A DNA stretch of 64,000 nucleotides from Hymenolepis diminuta (Eukaryota; Platyhelminthes; Cestoda; Cyclophyllidea; Hymenolepididae): NCBI GenBank assembly GCA_900708905.1, contig CAADRB010000061.1, forward strand, positions 982,785 through 1,046,784. Direction: 5' to 3'. The translations under genes and the position numbers were made by a program. The notes below the pieces were generated by a model that was not told where the DNA came from, made no database searches, and was given only the letters and a program-made list of their open reading frames with translations. Below, piece by piece: positions 1 through 11,300 of the stretch. How positions within the stretch are numbered: the first letter of the stretch is position 1; each line of letters begins with the position of its first letter.

Positions 1-998
1 ATTTTTGGATGTTTAGACCCCAAAAAAGTGGTAAATCTAATTTGTTTCTTTGCAATTTGAAGTACTAAGAAGCGCTTAGAAACTAGGAGCAGTAAGACAT
101 TCCAAAGAAAAAGCGAACAAGGCACAGAGAAAATAAAAGGAATGAAAATTTCGGAATTATGAATTCATCTATTTGTCTGTTGTTATATGAGGTTGAGCCT
201 ATTAAAGCAAAATATGATATTCCTAAGCCTAACCTTCTGCATCTGGTCTCTCGATGACTAATTAAAAATGTTCAGCTCAAAATTAGGTTAACCGATATTC
301 GCATATTATGATCTGCATCAAACTTGCTTGAGCAATAAGCTAAATGAAGAAGTCTGTCACTCATCGTAAGTACACCTGTCTCTTCCGACAGCTAGAGGCT
401 GACTCATCCAGGTGGCCCTCATATATACTTATAGTACGAAAGGCACTGTGAATTTAACCATTGACTTCTGACACTCCATAAAAATATGGACATTTTGAGT
501 AATGTTAAATGTTATTGAAACAAAATTAAACTTAAAATTAATGATGAGATATTTAATTATTGAATGATGTTGATGTTGCATCATCTATCTTAACTATGGT
601 CTGACTTTAAGTGGACAATAAATGTTGCTTTTACATTGTAAATTTTCAACAAATATAAAACTGATTAATTAAACTCTTTACAACTAGTATGAAGTATTAT
701 TCTACCTCTAACCTCCACTCACTAATGCTTACTATCTATTCTCAGTTAATATGACTATTACTATACAATTTCATCAGTAATCTGCTTGGGCACCTAAAAG
801 ATGGGCTTATTTTCTATGAAATCATGATAGTTTATTCTAAGCGTTTCTGATCGCAAAATTCTGATTCAGGTCACTTGAAGTGGAGAAGGAGAAAAACATA
901 ACACGTTAAATAGACCATAGGAAATCATAAATTTTTTTCACTCTCCCTTACTTCAATTCACTTAAATGAGTTACTGACGTTTCATTTTACGATTTCAG
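1..998. other. No exon recognised; probably intron of the plus-strand gene
   Basis: The stretch ends in a clear splice acceptor (a T-rich tract then gatttcag, AG at 997-998). It is therefore probably the intron before the first visible exon of the gene at 999-2193. No open coding stretch, RNA gene or repeat was recognised in it. Confidence 0.45.
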
Positions 999-2193
999 GT
1001 CAAATCCCCAACTTCATCAGAGGGCCAAAGTCATCGTCGGCAATTACCCTCAATTCCTGGCATTATGCAATGCCGTTTAGCGAGAATAGAGCAGAGACCG
1101 TCTACCCATTCACTAGACTCGGCAAGGTCAAGGTCGAATGATCGTAAACATCGACCGAGGTCGGATTCTCCTGGAGCATGGACCATTGCTCATACACCTA
1201 CAGTCTTCAAGAAAGAGGTATTTATTAAGATACGAATCTCTAGTACGGGGTTTCTAATCCCGGTTTTCTTTAATCTAGCTTGATCTTCGGCTTGACGAAA
1301 GTGACAACAATCAATATGAAGAAAATGATGACGATGATGTCTTCTTTGCTTCTCAAATCAGTGATCGTGATCGCAATCCTTCTAGTCAACCCATAACGCC
1401 TCACCACAGCATCTGCGAAGGCTATGATCCCCAATCTCGGCAGCAAAGACAACATCAGCTCATGCGAGATAGCTTCGTTGATCGACGGGTAAGTTTTGTA
1501 AACAGTTACCACTCCTTTATCTATCGACTTCTGGCTCCTTTTATATGTCTTCAGAGATGGAACGCCTCTTATGAGCATCAATTCAAGCAGATGCCAAGTT
1601 GTGGTCCACCACTATCAATTCAACAGAGGGGTTACCAGCCTCAAACTGGATGGGAATACAGAAGACCACCTTTGGTAGTGCCCTCATTACCTCCGCAACT
1701 AGTGCCACAAATACCACCACCCACCCAATCTCATCTTTACACCTCTGAGTATAGCTCAATGCACCGAAACTTTCAATATCAGCCTGAATGGCAAAATTGG
1801 CGACAGGCTCCAAATCCTGGACGACCCTATATTCAACCCTCTCCACCAAAACCTCAACGAACGTGGCATCAACAGAGTAATGGACTTGATCCAGCTACCT
1901 GGAAAGTTGTCCGTCCACATAACAACAAGTACGTCTTAACTTCATAAATCTACAAGACGAGCTTGGATTAATCGGAGTTATTGTTTCATTTTAGTCTTCC
2001 CAACTCAATAGATAAGAAATCTACATCGACCAAAGCTTGGTGCAATCCTCATACCTTTTACAAAAGTAATCGTCAAGAACTGGCTCAATTGTGGTCATCA
2101 GAACATAGAGGGAACATTGTGGATTCTGCCATAGGAATGATAGGGAATATAAGAAACCCCTCCTCCAGAAAACCTTATGATCATGCCGCTTAA
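999..2193 (+). CDS. 3' part of an unrecognised Gln/Pro-rich, probably disordered protein
   Basis: Four exons join in frame: 999-1217, 1279-1488, 1555-1928 and 1995-2193 (TAA stop). All introns are 61-66 bases with GT-AG ends, and the phases agree (0, 0, 2). The visible C-terminal 333 or so residues begin with a Ser/Arg-rich stretch (SARSRSNDRKHRPRSDS). An acidic run (EENDDDD) and a Gln-rich patch follow, then about 120 residues rich in Pro, Gln, Tyr and Trp (repeated PPxxP and WQNWRQ-like pieces), and a final segment ending SRKPYDHAA. No catalytic motif, transmembrane segment or known domain was recognised. The RRQLPSIPG piece faintly recalls short motifs in synaptic scaffold and channel tails, which is too weak to name a family. 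The start codon lies outside the window. The exon chain is well supported; the function is unknown. Confidence 0.72.
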
Positions 2194-2656
2194 GATGTAC
2201 CAACTCAGATTACCCAGATAATACTCCCGTCTCCTTTCCTTTGAAGCCCAGGTGGCTACACACATCAAGTCCACTTTTGACCAATTAGAGACGTTGGCCG
2301 GCCAATGTTTCTTGTAACTATAAAATCATTTCCTGTATCATGAGATGATACAATGTCTTGTGTGTTGTAATCTGAACCAGAATCTTATATTTGTTGAAAA
2401 TATGAAGTATTTGAGAGACCTGACTTTTCATTCTAAAGAGAATGGGGTCTTTTTTATGCTAATTAATTTGATTGTGATGACTCAGTCGACACCGATTTGA
2501 TATGACTTGTCATATTAGTTTATACTGCTTTACACAGGGCTAGCTAATTTGGAATATTCTTAATCAGAAGGACTAAGCTAGAGAGCCCAAAACATTGTGT
2601 TGCTCGGGCTATACGTTTCAAATTTCAAAACAATTAATGATATATTAATTGGCCTG

Positions 2657-2662
2657 AATAAA
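2657..2662 (+). terminator. Possible polyadenylation signal of the plus-strand gene
   Basis: AATAAA occurs about 460 bases after the TAA stop at 2191-2193. In AT-rich DNA this hexamer arises often by chance, so the assignment is weak. Confidence 0.25.
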
Positions 2663-4977
2663 ATAGAAGTTTAGTAGAGAAAAGGCACGCAATATGACGT
2701 GATATGTCCGAACTTAAATTGTGAGGAAAGAAGGGAGCACGAGTATATTAGAAGTCCCACGGAGTTAATGCGTGCTTTCTTTTGGTCCAGTAAGGTTGCA
2801 AGCCCACTTCTAAAGCATTTGAACCTTATAATATCCCCTTCCTATCATTGATAGGAGGTAAGTGAACGCATTCTGAGCTTGATATCTTGAGGGAAAGAGT
2901 CCAGGCAGAACAAAAGTCAAAACTTTCATCGATCTTACGTTGGTCTGCCCATTTACCATCAATCTTATGAAGACTTACCACTATAAATAGCTATTGTTAA
3001 TTTTGTAAATTGTTTGAGGGTACTAATCTCTTGCCATTTTCCAGCTTAATACGTTAGATCCACTTAAACTATATTTGCAGCATATATCAGCAATCAGTTA
3101 GGTTATTTAAAGGGGCAGTTCGGCTTTACTCCAGCTTAAAGTGTGTTACGATGAGTTTTAATTCTGCTAATAATCAATCTGGAAGAAAATACTCGGATGC
3201 GTAACTTACTATTGATCCAAGAAAAGCATTGAAGCGCCTGTCTGATCTCTAGGCATGCTGTGACTCTGAACGAAGCTTAAAATGAGTGTGACTATAATTG
3301 TCGAATCTACGTCTCTGTTTCACTAACAAAAAACTCCTAAGGCTTATATTTTAATTATCCTAGTTGAGTTCATTTAAATGCATCCTCTAAACGGTACATG
3401 CTGAATACACGTATTAATCCACTTATTTTTATTTTTCCTATCATCTTGGATTAAAATAATCATTTATGCTCAATAGAACATAGAGCCTTCTGTTAAAATT
3501 AACGAATTCATTCGTGTGTAAATTAGTGTAAGCTACGTTTTTAATTGACACTTCCTGGATAGATGTGTTCGTGGATTAGAATAGCGAATTTCATTTGCTT
3601 TAGGTAATCAGTGAAGTGTGAACTCGCATTTTTGTTGTAGAAGAAAGTTAAAACCCTCATTTATTTTTAAGTTGAGAAGAGGAGAGACAAATTCATTCTT
3701 AGGAATATTCCTTCGTTTATTAAAGAAGCTTATTCATTATTCGTTTTAAAACCATTGAACTAAATAGATTATCTGTAGAGTTTGGTAAGTCCTAATTCAT
3801 TCAGGACACAATATAGAGTACTGAAAAGAGTTAAGAATCTGATTAATTAACTTAGTTGATATTTATTTGTAATAACCAAGTTTAATAATCTTGACGATAT
3901 ATTTACGATATATTATTTTCTCTAAAGTTTTGGTATGGTATTATATCAATATCTAACTCATGACAGTTGAGAGCTATTCAGATTCTAGACAAAACTTCTC
4001 AGTCGGCAGCACCCAAACATACCAGCAACACACCGACTGATTTTGATGAGCACAGACAAGACTCATGGCTAGACTGGCTATCATCACTTTGCTTTCATTG
4101 ATATTACACACCCATGCAAATGAATACACATACAAATAAAGACGGTATGGTCTGACTTATTATCACTGATCATAATCACAACTTGACTTCGTATTTACTG
4201 TTCAGGATTCAAATGAGTCGTCAGAACTAAGGTTTGTTTAAGGCAGCGGATGATAACCGGTTTCTTGCCCCAAGACACAGCGATCTGACTATGACTGACT
4301 TCCCCTATGGTTGAACGTATCCGGTTTATGTACCTTATTTGCTCTGACACAAAATACTAAAATATGATCTATTAATAAAGTGTTTTCTCTGGATTCTTCC
4401 AGTCTTTTGCACGTAGCCCCCAATAGGTTACACTCACTAAATTTGAAATTAACACCAAGGCTCTCAAAAATTTTGAAATGTTTACTTTACGGAGTTATGT
4501 TTTAGTACTCTATTCTGGATCCTGAATATCGAAATCCAAACTGGGTCTAATTGCGCTATCCTGAATTTAAATGTCCTTCTGTGTCCTCTCATCTGTCTGA
4601 ATTTGATTCAGTATTACTAAGGCTGATCCAATGGGGTTCCAATGTCTAAATTTAACTTCCATTGCTAATATGTCTGGACCGAAACCTATTGAAGATTGAC
4701 CATCTATGCCACTCCAACATTACCTTTAATTCGCATCCTCAATGAAAATAATCGAGTTTTTCGTCACTATGACGCAAAACCCCTACCTGTCGTGCTTAAA
4801 CACGTTTATCGATCCCCCTTCTGTAACTGCCTCGTTTCATTAAAACCACACTACACTCATGTCCTCACGCGCGTCCTTGCCCAAGTGACTCATATAAACC
4901 GCCTTTGTATTTCCACTCTCACCCACGCATAGACACACTTGCCATACACCCGTTCCTACACTGCCCTTTCATCGCCT

Positions 4978-5060
4978 TTGTTACTTATCTCTCTCTTATT
5001 CACTTGAATCCTAATTGCAATTTGCTCAATACATTTTGACCTAATCATCTCATGGTGTCC
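4978..5060. repeat. Dispersed repeat, copy 1 (partner near 33893-33980)
   Basis: A pyrimidine-rich core containing ttatctctctcttattc, then cttgaatcct, then tcaatacattttgacctaa closely matches 33898-33975 in the same orientation. A looser match (agctgcc) continues just downstream in both. Its AT-rich setting suggests a decayed mobile element or SINE-like fragment; the family is unknown. Confidence 0.5.
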
Positions 5061-7498
5061 TTAGAGCTATTGTTAGTTAATAGCTGCCGACGTTAATGGT
5101 TACCCTAATTCCAATGCTATCAACCCACCGCTTTCCTCCTTCACCTACTAGTCCTGATATCTATTTTAGGTTAATTTCAGTTTGGGCCAAAAAATGCCCA
5201 ATAAAATTATTGAATCGCATAACCTTTGATCCACTTTTCCTCGCTACTCTCGGAAGAGAGATGTCAGCCTTCCATTTTAGGTGTAGCGTGTAGATTTAAA
5301 CAATAATAAATGTCTGCTGATTTTATTATTCTTTATGTCTTCTAACGGTTCAAATTAATATGTAGATTATTATGAACCCTTTGAGAAATTAAAAATAGCA
5401 CTGAATGCTGGTTGTTCAAAGATTAAGTGAATGTAAGGCAATTTCTAATTATATTAAGTTATCGACCAATCGGAATAGTAACTTTAGTCCAGAAGCAAAT
5501 TTACTCACTTTACACTAAATAGCCACTTCAAAAAACTATTAATCAGGTTTTAACAACGGGCAGCCTATAAACAGCCGGAAACATTCCCATGCAACAGGAG
5601 CTGCTTTTAACATCTTTCTGTGACTGCAATAAAGCATGCTTTAAACGCACAGAGAATTTAGAACTACATCCATGGAAACTAAGAGGAGACGGCTTTGCCA
5701 TTATTTCCAAAGTTAGAACAAATAAAGCTAGAAGCAATTTAATTCTTTTTAAAAATTTAAATCAACCAAAATTTCAACTACATCCACTCAAAATTATTCG
5801 AGAAATCAAACAAAGTAAAGCTCAAATTTCTTTGCTTAGATAAAAAATAATCTAAAAATATATCAAGCGATCATCCAAACAAAGGAATATCAAGATGCCC
5901 AATGGAAGCAAAGAAGTACATGATGGAATAGTTGGCTAAACAATCCTAATAAATATAACACAAACGATAAGAAATATATCAGAAATGATCCTCATATTCT
6001 AGAATGATGTTGATATTGAAGTTTTCCTGCAGAATACCTACTTTTTACTAATTCTTTTGACTGCTTATTTACTATTTATATTTGCCGAACATTCCTTGCC
6101 TTCATCCTCGTTCTCTCTTATCTATAAGCCACACTTCTATCTACCAGAAGAACATAAGTAATGCAAATACTCGGTCCACAGTTTCTGCTTCCATTCTACC
6201 ACGTTTGGGTAGAAAATATTAATAGTTAGAATGATGATAACTGACTGTAAATTCCTTACTTTTAACAAGAAATGTACTGTCAAGCTCCTCGTTGACCAAT
6301 AGTAGCCATAATCTTTGACGATTCTTTCTGTTTATTAAATACCAAGAAATAGAGTAGTTAGCCAAATACAAACATGACCATGGAGACGCACAATCGGTAA
6401 TAGGTTGCCTCCCGAATAAAATCCGATGCGGTTTTTCGCTCACCACCAAAAAATAAACACTAGCATTTCTTTATCACACAGATATTTTTATCTCACCTGA
6501 GGTGTATACAGTAACCTTTACTTGCCTTTACCACTTGATTATTTGAAGTATGCTGGCTTACTACATCATAACTGAAGTTTTTGAGCATGCACGATTTAAC
6601 TTACTTATCCTAACTATCCACTATGTAATGATGATAACTAAGCATTCGAGCATTTGAAGTCCCTGGGGTAATTACAATTTGCAATTAAGTGAGTTAGAAC
6701 TGGTTTGCAAGAAATCCGATTATAAAGTACGCTATTTAATATTTGGTTGCCACCGTAGTATAATAGGGCTGCAACCGAATAAGAGTTCAAAGGAGAGGAC
6801 TGAAGCCCTTATCTGAAAGGCAAGTAACAATAATTTGACTGATTAATTGAAGAAATAATTCTGCATATAATTAACGGTTGAAGGTCAAACCACCGCCTGA
6901 ACAACGAGAGTTCAGGTCTTAATAACTGTCAAGACTTTAGGTGCTTACATGCTGATAAGACCGATAGACAACGTGGAGATCACCCAAGATGTGAATTGTA
7001 CGTGCTCTCCTGCGATATGAATACAAAATTTCATCCCTGACGTCTATAGGAGTTTGCCATTTGATAGTCTTCAAAAATAAGCTTTAACTTTAACGATTGC
7101 TTACTACTAAAATAATCCAAAAAGAGGGATAGATGACACCAATCGCCACTAGAGCTAGAAAAATTTTCATTTTGATATTTACATAATCAAATTACACCTT
7201 CCTGTTTCTTCGCTGTTTGTAATGTTGATAGTTATTCATCACCATTTCTAACTGGCATTTTTGCTGCAAAGTTCAATTCATTATTTCGATTAAAACGGCT
7301 TAACACAAATATGCGAAAAGCCATCTGATAAAGATCAACATAAATCATAACCAGAAAATTTTGGAACTCTAAAACGGAACTCGAGTAGCACTTTTATATA
7401 AACAGGAAATCACTCATTTTTGTGCTTGTCCTTTTTTCACAGTTTCACTCCTCCTACTATAAGCAAAGAAAACCAAAGCCCCATGTTTAAACAAACCC

Positions 7499-7504
7499 TT
7501 TATT
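7499..7504 (-). terminator. Candidate polyadenylation signal of slit
   Basis: AATAAA on the minus strand (plus strand tttatt) lies about 375 bases beyond the slit stop codon, giving a plausible 3' UTR. Chance occurrence cannot be excluded. Confidence 0.3.
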
Positions 7505-7877
7505 CTTATAATGTTGTTTTGCATATTCTTTGCATAGAATGTATCAGTTTTTGAGTTGATTAAAATAGATCCGTTTCAAGAAAAGTGGAAAAGAACAGGA
7601 AGGAGGAGAAGAGCTATGCTTATTGCGTGAGATAGAGCGAGTAAATAGTCATATTGTAATAGGAAAATGAATGGCATCGTATATAACATGGGTCTAAGAA
7701 CTGCAAGGGATTTCTTGTGCTGTAAATTTTGTGCTTACAGTTAGAGGTAGGAAAGAAGGAGTGGGTGAGTGAGGATATATAATTAACACAACAGCACAAG
7801 CTCATGCAAAGTCGGGAGAGGGGCAGCGCTTGATTGAATAAATGCTACTCAGAGGAGAAAGTTAGGAGATCATGATT

Positions 7878-8341
7878 TCAAAATCCAGCTGATGGGGTTC
7901 CGTCTGTGGTGATAACGCCACTATCGCAATTTGGGGTGCATCCACATTTTCGCACAAATCGGAACCATCGAGAATATACGCGGTTAACTCCACTTCCTCC
8001 ATTCTTGGGACAATGGAACTGAATCCTCTTTTGTTTAAAGCGTATGGGTTGACAACATCTTCCAGATGTCTCTTCTGTATTTCTGGAAACACGATTCAAT
8101 CCGGGAGAAGGTGAAGAAGAGTACGGATTCCATTGACTGCGATGGCGACGCACCCTTCGCCTTGCCCTTTTACGCATTCGACGTTTTCTCTGACGTTCCT
8201 CTTGTTCCCAAATTAAAGAAGTGGCAGCGCCTTCCTGACATGATCCAGAACAGGAACGGATCATGACCCTACGAGTTGAGATACAACCAGTGTCGGGATC
8301 ATAGATGTAGGAGTAGCGAGAATGTCGCTTGCAGAGAGTCG
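7878..8341 (-). CDS. slit: slit last exon: C-terminal cystine knot with Arg-rich spacer
   Basis: The exon enters in phase 1 after a 71-base intron and ends at TGA (7878-7880). It encodes the CTCK knot: [18 protein letters not shown], a CSGSC motif (codons 8238-8252), CCQPIR (8052 and below) and a final RKCGCTPNC, with spacing as in Slit except at one point. Between CSGSC and the CC pair lie 60 residues (8058-8237); other Slits have about four there. That spacer contains a run of 21 residues (8139-8201) with 14 Arg/Lys, including RQRKRR and RARRRVRR. The knot normally supports dimerisation and matrix or heparan-sulfate binding; what the spacer does is unknown. Confidence 0.93.
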
Positions 8342-11300
8342 CTGAAATTATAAAAGTAACGTGTTTACAAAGCATTCCAAACCTGAAGTTTGACGTCACG
8401 AAAAGAGCTTACTTGATTCACAACGAGTTCCCTCAAATCCACTTGGACATCGGCAAACATGTCGAGATGGTGATGAAGCCCATTGACGGTTCTGAGAATT
8501 ACCAGGTAATGCGTACTCAGGAATACAGACACCTCCGTTTAGACAAGCTGAATCTGGACTTCGGCAATCGCCAATGTTAACTGTGACCCGTATTATAGCT
8601 GAGTCTGTCGACTGAGTGGACTCTGTTTTGCTACGGAGGTAAAACGGTTTTGAATTAGAGTCCGTGTTGAGTGTTTTGGTTAGGCTTGAAGATGTACCAC
8701 ATCCTGGATTTAATCTATTTGAATTCTTTAGCGCAGCAGAAAAGTCCATTAGTTTATCGTTGATGGAAAACGACTCAATACAACCTGAAAATAAAGTGCA
8801 TATTTAAACAATCTGTCTTAAACGAAGAAAAAGAAAGAAGAAAATATATCATACCGACAAATCCATTTGTACTTCCGATGATTCTATTCCGACTTGCGGA
8901 TTTGATCAAGCGTTTAGGGGCTCCAGCCAAGTAGATGGGGGAAGCGGATACAAGAGCTCGCGATTTTGAATTTGAAGGATCAGTTTTGGGGACAGCAGAT
9001 TGGATAAGAGCGTTTCTTACACCATCTACATACATTTCAACACGGTCGATGATGACAAGAATATCAAGTCGATGGAAAACGCCATCAGCTAACTGAAATA
9101 GAAAGGGGCATAAATATTGTAATGTATTCTAACCATAAAATGCATACGACATAGCCCATAGATATCGGTCTCTCAAAAGATTGATAGTCCAGACTTCGGA
9201 AAGGTTTTATAACTGACAAGAGCACTATTTTTTAATCACATTACCAATACTAACAAGTACCGAATAAAATCTCATTTCAAATTGGCAAGTAAAGTTGTTT
9301 AGGAATTATAATGCTCATTCATCATTCATGCCTAAAACAAAAAATGATAAACGGCACTGAATCACTCCATTTGGTTACTTAATATTGCTAAAAATGTTAT
9401 ATAAAGCCAAAAAATGACTAAACGATTGTTGGACTTATAGATTAACAGCAGACAACCGTAGTTTACAGAAATCCAGAAAATGGAGTCGAGCGTAAAGCAG
9501 AATTTATTGAACACCAACAATTAAGAATCGACTCAGTTAAAGAAAATGAGGGAGTGGAAAAACGTAAACGAAAACGGGACGAAAGGTATAAGAATATGGA
9601 GACAGAGCGAGAATCGAGAGTCTATGCCAATCCCTTAATCACCGTGTGCTGGATTTTAAAAGTAAAAATAGGGTCATTGGGAAAGAGACAAGTACAAATC
9701 ACTAATCCGTATTCCCCATCTGAGACGACTGAAAACATTTCAGGTCAATACAAAAGTGTAAGCACGATTTTTTATCAAAGCGGTTTGAATTACTGTTGCT
9801 AAGAAAATATTTTCGAGAAACATTTAGGGGCTATCCTTCAAGATCGAGTAGAAAAGTAAGCGAATACATCCCCACCATTTATCGATTAGAACAGGATTAA
9901 TCAGTAGGTTGATCATAATATGTTTTGGATACGCAGTGTGTCTGTATTGCATTAGTCAAAGTGCATGTCAAACAAGTCGAACTTCACGAAAGTAATGCTC
10001 ATTGGTGCATATTCAGTGTTTTGTAAGGCCAACCGCACTGATTAGTATTGGTCAACGGGTATTATAGAGTTTGAATCCCCAGTACACCTCCAAAGATACC
10101 TGCTCTTTTATACCATTCAGGCATTCTCAACACTTCTCAAAATAGGTCTGCCAATTTTTTGCGAAATTTAAATCGATATATGAGACTTGCTGTATAATCT
10201 GGAGATGACTGATTAAATTTTATTCTACTTTATTTTCTACTAATTTATCAACGTCCAATTGCTAAGACATCGACAAAACAAAGCTCAAAGCTGCCATTTC
10301 TATGTTTTGTTTCGGAATGAGCACTTCTCACAGGCTTTTTCGAAGTAGTCTAACAGCCTTATCCGGTATGCATGCGCATGCCATCCCTAACAGTTGGACA
10401 ATAATTTGAGCCATAAACTATTGTTAGCTCAAACATCTACAACATGAAAATTTATATTGGAGTTTTTTTAGTTAATAAAGTGTCACAGGTTTAAGGAGGA
10501 TTCTGTCTTAATTTCTCCTTCTTTCTTGATTTGAGTCAATCGTAGCCTAGCGATATCTTGATGTAGGTAAAACATAACGATAGAAATTAAACTTTTAACG
10601 TTACATTTTAGAAAATCTGCGAAACATACCTTTGACATCGAGTAAGCGACAGCCACCTCTCCTGTTTCAATAGCAAAACTGATTTTTACATGACCGTGAT
10701 AGAGCTCAGCTATTAAAAATCTATGAGACGATAGTGTTTTTTCCGTAGATTCGGAGAAGAAAAAAAGAATTCCCTGTTGCTGGGTTGTCGAGAAGGTGAG
10801 ACTGAAGTTTCCACGTGGAACGAAGCATCCACGACTTGGAGGTTGGATTGGAATATGAACATCTGCTGTAGTAAGTGAAACAGAATACACTTTCTCACAG
10901 AAGGTTCCACCGTGACCTAAGAGAAATTAATAATATAATATCGACTAATTAAACTATAACTAGAGATGCATAAGGTATTAAAATTCCACTTACCACTGGG
11001 ACAGTTGCAACGATATCCAATCGGTGACATGTCAGGATGACAAACAGATCCATTCATACAACGATTGAAGGTACAACCGAATGAAACCGAACTTTTGACA
11101 ACCGTTATTCGTGAAGGAATGGAATGTTCACAGTATTCGCCTGAAGGAATAAAAACAATAACATAAATAATTCAGATCGCATTTGGTGAGAATGATGTAA
11201 CCCTGGGTTTGATTGACACTAGACATTAAGTGGGTGGTAGATTTTCCAGCTAAATTTCGCGTAGAAAGCGGTAAAATGAACATGTCTAATTAGCTGCAAA

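Larger units (their letters stand above)
2194..7498. other. Intergenic region between convergent genes
   Basis: This lies between the stop of the plus-strand gene and the likely 3' end of slit on the minus strand, so the two genes converge. Short open frames occur (for example 4696-4932 and 5589-5843 on the plus strand), but they lack splice context or recognisable domains. One copy of a dispersed repeat lies at about 4978-5060. Otherwise nothing was recognised. Confidence 0.5.

Noticed and set aside
9554..9802. Plus-strand Lys/Arg-rich open frame in a slit intron
   Set aside because: Low complexity, no domain, no supporting signals.
10020..10110. Possible tRNA-like B-box (agtttgaatccccagt)
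   Set aside because: No matching A-box or cloverleaf arms could be drawn.
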